Shown one piece after another: positions 1 to 5,744 of a stretch of DNA of 5,755 nucleotides (the stretch's first letter is position 1; each line of letters opens with the position of its first letter). The notes beneath the pieces are model-generated. The model was not told where the DNA came from and did no database searches. It worked only from the letters and a program-made list of their open reading frames with translations. The position numbers were made by a program, and so were the translations under genes. This DNA is from PALSA-911 sp043742865. Lineage in GTDB: Bacteria > Pseudomonadota > Alphaproteobacteria > Acetobacterales > Acetobacteraceae. The stretch spans positions 1-5,755 of the forward strand of contig JAYTXR010000123.1 of NCBI GenBank assembly GCA_043742865.1, in the 5' to 3' direction.

Positions 1-540
1 CCAGGGATTGGACGACAGGAACGCCATGTCTCCGGCAGCCAGTCCGAAGCGCGCGGTGCACAGAGCATAGACGCGCGGATCGGGTTTGAAGATGCCAACA
101 GATTCCACGCTCAGCACGTCGTCCAGAAGCGCGGAAATACCGGCCGAGCCGACCGCGTCCGCCAGCATGCCGGGCTCGCCGTTGGTCAGAATGGCGGTGC
201 CGAGCCCCATCGTCCGCAGCTCCGTCAGCGTTGCCGCCACATCCGAATAGGCATCCAAATGCCGGTAGGCGCCAAGGATCTCGGTCAGAAGGGCGGCATC
301 GTTGATGCCGTGTTTCGCCGCCACCCAGGCCAGGGCGTGTTGCGTCAAAAGCCAGAAATCGAGGTGCTTGCCAGGGCCGGCCAGGCTGCGGACCCAGCTA
401 TATTCGAGTTGCTTGCTGCGCCAGTCGGCGCTGATGGCCTGCCAGTTCGGCCCCAGCCGGGCGGCGTGGCGGCCCATCGCCGCGTGCACGTTCAGCAGCG
501 TGCCATAGGCGTCGAAGATGACCGCTTGGATACGGGCCAT
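1..540 (-). CDS. Haloacid dehalogenase type II (HAD superfamily), 3' end cut by window edge
   Basis: 180 codons are visible, read from the ATG at 540 leftward; the C-terminus lies outside the window. The protein matches L-2-haloacid dehalogenases, cytosolic hydrolases that replace the halogen of short 2-haloalkanoic acids with hydroxyl through an aspartyl-ester intermediate. Residues visible: D10 in FDAYGTL (nucleophile, motif I) with T14; R41, where this family keeps its halide/substrate arginine; T119-N120-G (motif II); K152 in FKPDPRVY (motif III) with Y158; and S176-S177-N178 in FLSSNPW, the start of motif IV. The Asp expected next is just off the edge. Numbering follows the well-studied Pseudomonas enzyme almost residue for residue. 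An AGGA lies 7 nt before the start, inside the last codons of guaB. The gap to the guaB stop is 3 nt, so the two genes are probably co-transcribed. The subfamily is well supported; actual dehalogenase activity on a natural substrate is inferred. Confidence 0.92.
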   Translation of the reverse strand, partial: MARIQAVIFDAYGTLLNVHAAMGRHAARLGPNWQAISADWRSKQLEYSWVRSLAGPGKHLDFWLLTQHALAWVAAKHGINDAALLTEILGAYRHLDAYSDVAATLTELRTMGLGTAILTNGEPGMLADAVGSAGISALLDDVLSVESVGIFKPDPRVYALCTARFGLAAGDMAFLSSNPW

Positions 541-543
541 GTT

Positions 544-2103
544 TCAGTCCTGGCGGTAATTCGGCGCTTCCCTTGTGATCGCCACATCGTGCACATGGCT
601 CTCGCGCAGACCCGCATTGGTGATTTTCTTGAATTTCGTGTGCCGTTGCAAATGGCTGATATCGGCGCTGCCGGTATAGCCCATTCCAGCCTTCAGCCCG
701 CCGACCAGTTGGTGCACCACCGCGGAAACCGGGCCGCGATAGGCCACTCTTCCCTCGACCCCCTCCGGCACCAGCTTCAGCTGGTCCTTGATGTCCTGCT
801 GGAAATAGCGGTCGGCCGAGCCGCGCGCCATCGCCCCCAAGCTGCCCATGCCGCGATAGGATTTGTACGAACGGCCCTGATACAGGAACACCTCCCCCGG
901 CGCTTCGTCGGTGCCGGCCAGCAGGCTGCCGATCATCACGCAATCGGCCCCGGCGGCGATCGCCTTGACGATGTCGCCGCTGGTCCGCACGCCGCCATCG
1001 GCGATCGCCGGCACGCCGCGTTCGCGGCAGGCGGCGGCGGTTTCCATCACCGCGGTGAATTGTGGCACGCCGACGCCTGCGACCACGCGGGTGGTGCAGA
1101 TGCTGCCGGGCCCGATACCGATCTTGACCGCATCCGCCCCGGCTTCGATCAGCGCGATCGCGCCCTCGGGCGTTGCCACATTGCCGGCGACGACCTGCAC
1201 CGCGTTGGAATATTGCTTGATCAGACGCACCGCCTCCATCACCCCCGCCGAATGGCCGTGCGCGGTGTCGACCACGATCACGTCCACCCCGGCCTCGATC
1301 AGCAGCCGCGACCTGGCATGGCCTTCCGGCCCGACCCCGGTGGCCGCGGCCACGCGCAGGCGGCCCAGCTCATCCTTGTTGGCCAGCGGGTGCGCCTGGG
1401 CCTTGTCCATGTCCTTGACCGTGATCAGCCCGACGCAGCGATAGGCATCATCCACCACCAGCAGCTTCTCGATCCGGTGGCGCTGCAGCAGCCGCCGCGC
1501 CTCCTCCGGCGCGACATTGCCGGTGACCGTGACCAGGTTCTCCCGTGTCATCAGCTCATAGACGCGCGAGCCCGGGTCGGTGGCGAAGCGCACATCGCGG
1601 TTGGTCAGGATGCCGACCAGGCGCCCGGTGTCGCGTTCGACGACCGGAAAGCCGGAGATCCGATGGGTGCTCATCAGCATCCGCGCATCCGCCAGCGTCT
1701 GGTCGGGGTGGATGGTCAGTGGGTTCACCACCATGCCGGATTCGTATTTCTTCACCTGGCGCACCTGGGCTGCCTGTTCCTCCGGCTCCAGGTTCTTGTG
1801 AATGACACCGATGCCGCCTTGCTGGGCCATCGCGATTGCCATCGGCGCTTCGGTCACCGTGTCCATGGCCGAGGACAGCAGCGGGATATTCAGCTTGATG
1901 GTCCGGGTCAGCCAGGTCCGGGTGTCGGTCGCGGAGGGCAGAACCTGGGAATAGGCGGGGACCACCAGCACGTCATCGAAGGCCAGGGCTTCCTCGATCC
2001 GGGCGGCGCGATTGATCGGGTCGGTCGGAGCCCGACTTGAATCCATCCGGTCGGCATCGGTGGGGTTGGTATCGGTGAGGTCGGGCGCGCTATCGAGAGC
2101 CAT
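544..2103 (-). CDS. guaB: Inosine-5'-monophosphate dehydrogenase
   Basis: 519 aa. It oxidises IMP to XMP with NAD+, the committed step to GTP, in the cytosol as a tetramer/octamer. Domains: N-terminal barrel half with EALAFDDVLVVPAYSQVLPS (residues 38-57); a two-CBS Bateman insert (about 123-235) that binds regulatory nucleotides in this family; then the catalytic barrel. Visible active-site parts: D279 in VVDTAHGHS (NAD side), GIGPGSICTT with catalytic C336, DGGVRTSGD (369-377) and IGSLLAG for phosphate binding, YKSYRGMGS, the Arg432-Tyr433 pair in DRYFQQD, the flap QLKLVPEGVEGRV, and the usual end ITREAPNY. The start at 2103 is preferred because AGGA sits 7 nt upstream; the alternative ATG at 2046 has no Shine-Dalgarno but would give a more usual 500 aa. 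With the chosen start there is an Asp/Thr/Pro-rich N-terminal extension of about 35 residues. A promoter probably lies in the gap after rlmE, and the HAD gene follows after 3 nt. Confidence 0.97.
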   Translation of the reverse strand: MALDSAPDLTDTNPTDADRMDSSRAPTDPINRAARIEEALAFDDVLVVPAYSQVLPSATDTRTWLTRTIKLNIPLLSSAMDTVTEAPMAIAMAQQGGIGVIHKNLEPEEQAAQVRQVKKYESGMVVNPLTIHPDQTLADARMLMSTHRISGFPVVERDTGRLVGILTNRDVRFATDPGSRVYELMTRENLVTVTGNVAPEEARRLLQRHRIEKLLVVDDAYRCVGLITVKDMDKAQAHPLANKDELGRLRVAAATGVGPEGHARSRLLIEAGVDVIVVDTAHGHSAGVMEAVRLIKQYSNAVQVVAGNVATPEGAIALIEAGADAVKIGIGPGSICTTRVVAGVGVPQFTAVMETAAACRERGVPAIADGGVRTSGDIVKAIAAGADCVMIGSLLAGTDEAPGEVFLYQGRSYKSYRGMGSLGAMARGSADRYFQQDIKDQLKLVPEGVEGRVAYRGPVSAVVHQLVGGLKAGMGYTGSADISHLQRHTKFKKITNAGLRESHVHDVAITREAPNYRQD

Positions 2104-2110
2104 GGGCGGA

Positions 2111-2114
2111 TCCT
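2111..2114 (-). promoter_or_regulatory. Ribosome binding site deciding the guaB start
   Basis: On the minus strand the sequence GGAAAGGATCCGCCC precedes the ATG at 2103, placing AGGA 7 nt from the start codon. The next in-frame ATG (2046) has no comparable purine run, so this site favours the longer protein. The purine run directly abuts a 15-bp inverted repeat at 2114-2128. Confidence 0.65.
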
Positions 2115-2128
2115 TTCCGCGGCGGAAA
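2114..2128. repeat. Inverted repeat next to the guaB ribosome binding site
   Basis: TTTCCGC and GCGGAAA flank a single central base, a perfect 7-bp-arm palindrome. As RNA on the guaB strand it could form a 5-bp stem with a 5-nt loop whose 3' arm runs into the Shine-Dalgarno. As DNA it resembles a dimer-binding operator. Either role is inference. Three other small inverted repeats lie further upstream in the same gap (2136-2149, 2168-2183, 2194-2207). Confidence 0.4.
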
Positions 2129-2210
2129 TCGCCCTGCGCAAGGCTGCGCTGGCTTCCCGACCTTGGCACGCCCAAATAGGCGTCCCGGCGCATCGGCGCA
2201 AGCGCCGGCC

Positions 2211-2238
2211 AATATAATCGCCTAGCTTAACCGGTCAG
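2211..2238 (-). promoter_or_regulatory. Candidate sigma-70-type promoter for guaB
   Basis: Minus strand: CTGACC (2238-2233), a 16-nt spacer, then TATATT (2216-2211). This AT-rich hexamer stands out in a GC-rich setting. Transcription would begin near 2204, giving a guaB leader of about 100 nt. The -35-like element lies in a 13-bp-period tandem repeat that straddles the rlmE stop. The 136-nt gap after rlmE makes an own promoter for guaB plausible, but the -35 match is weak. Confidence 0.35.
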
Positions 2239-2247
2239 CTTAACCGG
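2224..2247. repeat. Tandem direct repeat, 11 bp identical, 13-bp period
   Basis: AGCTTAACCGG occurs at 2224-2234 and again at 2237-2247, separated by TC. The right copy contains the TAA stop of rlmE (2240-2242); the left copy lies in the spacer of the candidate guaB promoter. It could be a local duplication or a pair of protein-binding sites slightly more than one helical turn apart. No other copy was noticed in the window. Confidence 0.7.
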
Positions 2248-2926
2248 GGCGGCGAAACCCTGAGGCGACCACGTACAGCTCGCTGGATTCCTTGCGGCTG
2301 GCGGGCGGTTTGGCATGCCGCACAACGGAAAAATGCCGTTTCATCGCCGTCAGCATGCCCTTTTCGGAACCACCTTGGAACACCTTGGCGACAAAGCTGC
2401 CGCCATCGGCCAATATGTCCACGGCGAAATCCAGCGCCAACTCCGCCAGCACCATGATGCGAATATGATCGGTCGCGGCATGGCCGGTGGTGTTCGGCGC
2501 CATGTCCGACAGCACAAGATCGGCCTTGCCGCCCAGCATTGCGGTCAGCCGCGCCGGCATGTCCGGATCGGTGAAGTCACCCTGGATGATTTCCGCGCCG
2601 GGGACCGGGTCCACTTCCAGCAAGTCCACACCGACCACCCGGGCTGCGCCGCGCTTGACCGCGACCTGTGCCCAGCCGCCAGGTGCGGCGCCCAGATCGA
2701 TCACGCGGGCGGCCTTGGTGATCAGCTTGAAGCGGTCATCGAGCTCAATTAATTTGAATGCCGCCCGCGAACGCCAGCCCTGAAGCTGCGCCGCCTGGAC
2801 ATAGGGGTCGTTGAGCTGGCGCTTGAGCCAAAGTTGCGAAGCCGGACTGCGCCCACGAGAGGTGCGCAGCATGACCGCGAGCCCCCGCTGCGGCGGGGGA
2901 GCTTTTTTACCCGATCCTGTGGTCAT
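2240..2926 (-). CDS. rlmE: 23S rRNA (uridine-2552-2'-O)-methyltransferase RlmE (FtsJ/RrmJ)
   Basis: 228 aa. It uses S-adenosylmethionine to methylate the ribose 2'-OH of U2552 in the A-loop of 23S rRNA, a late step in 50S assembly. The FtsJ fold is clear: RSRAAFKLIELDD (residues 52-64), the SAM motif VIDLGAAPGGWAQ (75-87), and the K-D-K-E tetrad K58, D141 (LSDMAPN), K181 (FVAKVFQGG) and E216 (SSELYVV). The first 30 residues are a basic, Pro/Gly-rich extension (GKKAPPPQRG) longer than in the E. coli protein but common in alphaproteobacteria. The ATG at 2926 overlaps the upstream ppx stop as ATGA, which decides the start and implies translational coupling; no close Shine-Dalgarno is seen. The same reading frame stays open upstream inside ppx, but that part is not rlmE. 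The stop TAA lies in a tandem repeat. Confidence 0.96.
   Translation of the reverse strand: MTTGSGKKAPPPQRGLAVMLRTSRGRSPASQLWLKRQLNDPYVQAAQLQGWRSRAAFKLIELDDRFKLITKAARVIDLGAAPGGWAQVAVKRGAARVVGVDLLEVDPVPGAEIIQGDFTDPDMPARLTAMLGGKADLVLSDMAPNTTGHAATDHIRIMVLAELALDFAVDILADGGSFVAKVFQGGSEKGMLTAMKRHFSVVRHAKPPASRKESSELYVVASGFRRPG
2880..2908 (+). terminator. Terminator-like hairpin plus T6 on the plus strand, inside the rlmE 5' end
   Basis: CCCCCGC (2882-2888), loop TGCG, GCGGGGG (2893-2899), then AGC and six Ts (2903-2908). Read on the plus strand this looks like an intrinsic terminator, although AG separates the stem from the T run. No plus-strand gene lies to its left in this window, so its role is unclear. 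It may simply reflect Pro/Gly/Lys codons in the N-terminal extension of rlmE. On the minus strand the same stem lies at codons 8-15 of rlmE and is preceded by A6, not followed by a U run. Confidence 0.3.
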
Positions 2927-4023
2927 GCCGGAAGCCGTTCTCCACACTTGCCGTCCCACGCATTGCGCGGAGGGATGCGGGCGCGGTCGGCGCGGATCAT
3001 GCGCATAAGCATCCCCTCGCGCAAGCCGCGATCGGCGACCACCACCGTCGCTGCCGGCCATTGACGGATGATGGCGGCGAACACGGCGCAGCCGGGCAGT
3101 ACGAATTCCACCCGGTCGGGTCCGACGCAAGGGTGCCGCGCCAAACCCTCGCGTCCCATCGCGCGCAGGCTGTCCAGGGCCGCCAGCGCGTCCGCGCCGC
3201 TCAGGACATGGCCGTCCACCAGCATCCGCCGATAGCGCGCCAGCCCGAGCGCGATGCCCGCCAGAGTGGTCACGGTGCCGCTGGTGCCAAGCAAGCGCGC
3301 GCCGCCGGAGCGGATTTCCTGGGCGATGCAGTGCACCGCCTCGAACGCGGCGAGCCGGCCGGCGACCTCGGCTACCATCGCCTCGAACCCGGCATTGGTG
3401 AAGCCGGCGGCGCCGAACTGGTCCGCCAGCGTGACCACGCCCAGCGGCAGCGAGGCGTAGCCCACCAGCAATGGCCCACTGGACGGGTCGATACGGACCC
3501 AGCCAAGTTCGGTAGAGCCGCCGCCGATATCGAACAGCAGCGCCCGGCTGGAGTCGCCCGTCAGCAGCGACCCGCAACTGTCCAGCGCCAATTCGGCTTC
3601 CTCGCGCGGCGAGATGATGTCGAAGGCGATGCCGGTCTCGGCCTTCACGCGAGCCAGGAACGGCGCCCCGTTGGCGGCGCGCCGACAGGCCTCGGTGGCG
3701 ATCGCGCGCACGTCGCGCATGGGACGGCGACCGAGCCGGGCGGCGCAGGCATGCAGCGCCAGCATGGCCCGTTCCATCGCCGCCTCCGATAGCCTGCCGG
3801 TATCGTGCAGGCCCTCGCCCAGGCGCACAATGCGACTAAAACTGTCGATCACGCGAAACCCTTGGAAATTCGGCGTGCCCACCAACAGCCGACAATTATT
3901 GGTCCCGAGATCGAGCGCCGCATAAGCCAACCCGCTTTGGGCGCCGGCAGATCGCGTGCGCGAAGCGTCGGAAAACGCGACCCCGGCCGATTGTGTGTCC
4001 TTGAGCATCCTTTCATTGTCCAT
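2923..4023 (-). CDS. ppx: Exopolyphosphatase / guanosine pentaphosphate phosphatase family protein
   Basis: 366 aa, Ppx/GppA family of the ASKHA fold. Members release phosphate from inorganic polyphosphate, convert pppGpp to ppGpp, or do both; the sequence alone does not decide which. Visible: phosphate-1 loop ALDLGTNN (D38-N43), RIVRLGEGL (64-72), AIATEACRRA (107-116), ISPREEAELA (137-146) with the paired glutamates where the family has its catalytic Glu, phosphate-2 loop FDIGGGSTEL (164-173), LLGTSGTVTTLAG (244-256), and GLREGML near the C-terminus (333 on). It is the short form, without the long C-terminal HD-like half of E. coli Ppx. ATG at 4023 is chosen; ATG at 4008 and TTG at 4044 are alternatives, and none has a strong Shine-Dalgarno. 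The stop overlaps the rlmE start (ATGA), so the two form an operon. The first 30 residues are not conserved-looking. Confidence 0.92.
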   Translation of the reverse strand: MDNERMLKDTQSAGVAFSDASRTRSAGAQSGLAYAALDLGTNNCRLLVGTPNFQGFRVIDSFSRIVRLGEGLHDTGRLSEAAMERAMLALHACAARLGRRPMRDVRAIATEACRRAANGAPFLARVKAETGIAFDIISPREEAELALDSCGSLLTGDSSRALLFDIGGGSTELGWVRIDPSSGPLLVGYASLPLGVVTLADQFGAAGFTNAGFEAMVAEVAGRLAAFEAVHCIAQEIRSGGARLLGTSGTVTTLAGIALGLARYRRMLVDGHVLSGADALAALDSLRAMGREGLARHPCVGPDRVEFVLPGCAVFAAIIRQWPAATVVVADRGLREGMLMRMIRADRARIPPRNAWDGKCGERLPA

Positions 4024-4049
4024 GCATCCGGGGCAGCGGGGCAAGCGGG

Positions 4050-4078
4050 ATTATCGCCGCGCGGTTGCAGCCCAACGG
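4050..4078 (-). promoter_or_regulatory. Weak candidate promoter for ppx-rlmE
   Basis: On the minus strand GATAAT (4055-4050) is a near-consensus -10 element in otherwise GC-rich DNA; the best -35 region at suitable spacing is a poor CGTTGG/CCGTTG. It would start transcription near 4043, which would exclude the TTG at 4044 and favour the ATG at 4023. It lies back to back with the candidate tRNA promoter. Confidence 0.22.
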
Positions 4079-4093
4079 GCGGCATGCTATCCG
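4065..4093 (+). promoter_or_regulatory. Candidate promoter for tRNA-Gln
   Basis: Plus strand: TTGCAG (4065-4070), 17-nt spacer, TATCCG (4088-4093), with predicted start near 4100, about 11 nt before the mature tRNA. CTATCCG is repeated at 4100-4106. That second copy could also pair with GGATAG (4115-4120) at the tRNA 5' end in the precursor. Spacing is good, but the -10 only partly fits. Confidence 0.4.
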
Positions 4094-4110
4094 AGCCTTC
4101 TATCCGGAGA

Positions 4111-4184
4111 TGGGGGATAGTTTAGCGGTAAAACTCTCGGCTCTGACCCGGGCATCCTTGGTTCGAATCCAGGTCCCCCAGCCA
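4111..4184 (+). tRNA. tRNA-Gln(CUG), CCA end encoded
   Basis: A full cloverleaf folds by hand. Acceptor TGGGGGA (4111-4117) pairs with TCCCCCA (4174-4180). D-stem GTTT/AAAC (4120-4123/4131-4134) has loop AGCGGTA. Anticodon stem CTCGG/CCGGG (4136-4140/4148-4152, one G-U) has loop CTCTGAC, giving anticodon CTG (4143-4145), which reads CAG for glutamine. Variable loop is CATC. T-arm CTTGG/CCAGG (4157-4161/4169-4173) has TTCGAAT. Discriminator G is at 4181 and CCA at 4182-4184. The U1-A72 first pair is typical of tRNA-Gln. It is the only plus-strand gene here, divergent from ppx and convergent with the recombinase, whose last 21 codons (20 residues plus stop) lie antisense on 4122-4184. It looks fully functional despite being an apparent integration site. 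Confidence 0.97.
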
Positions 4185-5744
4185 AATCTCGTTTTTCGCC
4201 GATTTGGCGTGCTCGCCCGCCTCTAAGCGAGCGGCGGCAGCCGCTGTTTCTGCAAGCATGGCAAAGGGTTGGCGGAAGGTGGCGACCACCTCGCCATCCT
4301 CCCAAGTGCAGTTCGATAGTACGAAGTTCAGCAGGCGGCGTTTTTCGCGCGGCTCCTGCGTCGCGAACAGCCTTTGGGCGTTGCGGGCGAGGTCCAGAAG
4401 CGCAACACCCTCGTCTTTGTAGGATTTGTCGGCGTTCTGGTGCCGGTTGATCTCGCGTTGGCAGCGGTTCTGTTCTTCGCGCCACTGGTTCGACATTTTT
4501 TCATAGAAGGCGGTGTCCACCAGCCCGTCTAGCTTATCGACGTACATGGCGTTGGTCCGGTCCTGAAGGCGCTTGTGTTCGGCCCGATGCCGTTTGATCG
4601 CTTCCTCGTGCTCGCGGCGTTCGTCGGCGTGGCTGGCGTGCAGCGCATCGCGCACCCATTCCAGCACCTCGTCGTCGAAGCGAAGCCGCCCGAGCATTTC
4701 GGTGAACTGCGCTTCGAGCGCTTCCTCTCGCACATGCTTGCGGCGGCAGGTCGCCGGGTTGCCCTGGCACTTATCGGCGTAGCCGGTGCAGTGATAATAA
4801 ATGTAGCGCTGCTTCTTGATCTCGCCGACCACGGCGCAGCCGCAGGCATGGCAGCCAATCAGGCCCGAAAAGGCGAAGTCGTGCTTGCCGCGCTTGGCTT
4901 TCTTGGCGAAGCGGCCATCGAGCACGCCCTGCACCCGTTCCCACAGTTCGACCGGCACCAGCGCTTCATGCTTGCCTTCAATGAGTTTGCCGTTCCATTC
5001 GAACCAGCCCGTATAGAGCCGGTTGCGCAGGATCGTGTGAACCGTGCTTACCGGCACCTTCGCGCCGCTCTTGGGGTAGAGCAGGCCCGCCGCATGCGCC
5101 TTGCGCGCCGCTTCCTTCAGCGAAATGTCGCCGCGCGCATACCAGTCGAATATCTGCGACACGATCGGCGACAAAGCCGGATCGACGGCGATGATCTTTT
5201 TGCCGTCCGGGCCGCTGACATTCTTGTAGCCGAGTGGTGTCTTGGTCGGCCAGATGCCCTGCTCGGCCTTTTCCTGCATGCCCTTGCGGGCTTCTTCGGA
5301 CAGGTTATCGATGTAGTTCTTCGCCATCAGCACCTTGATGCCGTGCATGAACTTTTCCGACGAACGCGACTCGCGCGACAACACCACGCCTTCCTTCGGG
5401 AAGTGCATTTCCACGTCGAGTTCATCGACCGTCACCCAATCCTTCAGGTTGCGGTAGAGCCGGTCGGTTTTCTCGACCAGCATCGCCCGCACGGCGCGGT
5501 TCGCCTTGAGGAACGCCACCATCTCGCCGAAGGCAGTGCGGCCCGATTGCTTGGCGGTTTCAACGTCGATGTAGTCCTGCGCCACCGCGAAGCCGTTGGC
5601 GGCGGCATATTCCTTGAGCAGCTTCAATTGCGCCGGGATCGAGAAGCCTTCCTTCTCCTGCTCCTTGGACGAGACGCGGGCATAGATCACCGCCTGCTTG
5701 CGGGCGGGATCGGCGGCGGATGAAGGCTTCGATGCTTTGCTCAT
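4122..5744 (-). CDS. Large serine recombinase (site-specific integrase) with a tRNA-antisense C-terminal tail
   Basis: 540 aa. It catalyses integration/excision by double-strand cleavage through a phosphoserine-DNA link. Domains: resolvase catalytic domain (about 17-155) with YARVSS, where S25 is the likely nucleophile with R23, SGR (67-69), and EKTDRLYRN with D94, R95 and R98; recombinase domain (about 165-275); zinc ribbon with C298-x2-C301 and later C319, C326 and C333; charged coiled-coil stretch (about 375-435); C-terminal region. All expected parts are present, so it looks intact. The last 20 residues (from W521, including LDSNQGCPGQ) and the TAA are the antisense of tRNA-Gln positions 4122-4184; W521 is encoded by the complement of the tRNA CCA. 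ATG at 5744 is chosen, but no Shine-Dalgarno is visible in the 11 nt left, and the frame is open to the edge. Composition looks less GC-rich and more Lys-rich than the genes to the left, consistent with transfer. Confidence 0.95.
   Translation of the reverse strand: MSKASKPSSAADPARKQAVIYARVSSKEQEKEGFSIPAQLKLLKEYAAANGFAVAQDYIDVETAKQSGRTAFGEMVAFLKANRAVRAMLVEKTDRLYRNLKDWVTVDELDVEMHFPKEGVVLSRESRSSEKFMHGIKVLMAKNYIDNLSEEARKGMQEKAEQGIWPTKTPLGYKNVSGPDGKKIIAVDPALSPIVSQIFDWYARGDISLKEAARKAHAAGLLYPKSGAKVPVSTVHTILRNRLYTGWFEWNGKLIEGKHEALVPVELWERVQGVLDGRFAKKAKRGKHDFAFSGLIGCHACGCAVVGEIKKQRYIYYHCTGYADKCQGNPATCRRKHVREEALEAQFTEMLGRLRFDDEVLEWVRDALHASHADERREHEEAIKRHRAEHKRLQDRTNAMYVDKLDGLVDTAFYEKMSNQWREEQNRCQREINRHQNADKSYKDEGVALLDLARNAQRLFATQEPREKRRLLNFVLSNCTWEDGEVVATFRQPFAMLAETAAAAARLEAGEHAKSAKNEIWLGDLDSNQGCPGQSREFYR
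4181..4208. repeat. 8-bp inverted repeat straddling the tRNA 3' end
   Basis: GCCAAATC (4181-4188) and its exact complement GATTTGGC (4201-4208) are separated by 12 nt that include T5 (4192-4196). The left arm starts with the tRNA discriminator base and CCA. It could be recombinase-binding symmetry, a structure affecting tRNA 3' maturation or termination, or chance. It also encodes recombinase residues 513-521. Confidence 0.6.

Larger units (their letters stand above)
4111..4208. other. Probable attachment-site junction of the integrated element (one att end)
   Basis: Housekeeping genes lie left of the tRNA and a site-specific recombinase begins at its 3' end, the classic layout of an element integrated at a tRNA. 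The recombinase frame crosses the junction without interruption. The exact crossover point cannot be fixed from one end. The expected second att end, with a matching repeat, lies beyond the right edge. Serine recombinases use a very short crossover core, so the whole tRNA may be host DNA and the element may start near 4182-4208. Confidence 0.6.

Noticed and set aside
259..2040. 593-codon open frame on the plus strand opposite guaB
   Set aside because: It is antisense to the clearly identified guaB and HAD genes. The His/Arg/Gly-rich translation shows no family and follows from high GC at guaB third positions.
2104..2193. Start of guaB upstream at 2193
   Set aside because: The added 30 residues resemble nothing in the family, and the good ribosome binding site sits directly before 2103.
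2900..2926. A6 run followed by a GC hairpin in rlmE, suggesting programmed -1 frameshifting
   Set aside because: The in-frame codons are GGT AAA AAA GCT, so the heptamer is T AAA AAA. It does not fit X XXY YYZ, and the zero frame already gives complete RlmE.
2927..3577. Upstream extension of the rlmE frame through ppx, which would give a 445-aa fusion
   Set aside because: This part is an Arg/Gly-rich shadow of ppx. The ATGA overlap at 2923-2926 gives the natural start.
4024..4044. TTG at 4044 as the ppx start
   Set aside because: It adds seven residues without any family match, has no Shine-Dalgarno, and lies at the predicted transcription start. The ATG at 4023 is simpler, though not proven.
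4575..5723. 382-codon plus-strand frame opposite the recombinase
   Set aside because: It mirrors the recombinase codons and shows no recognisable domain.
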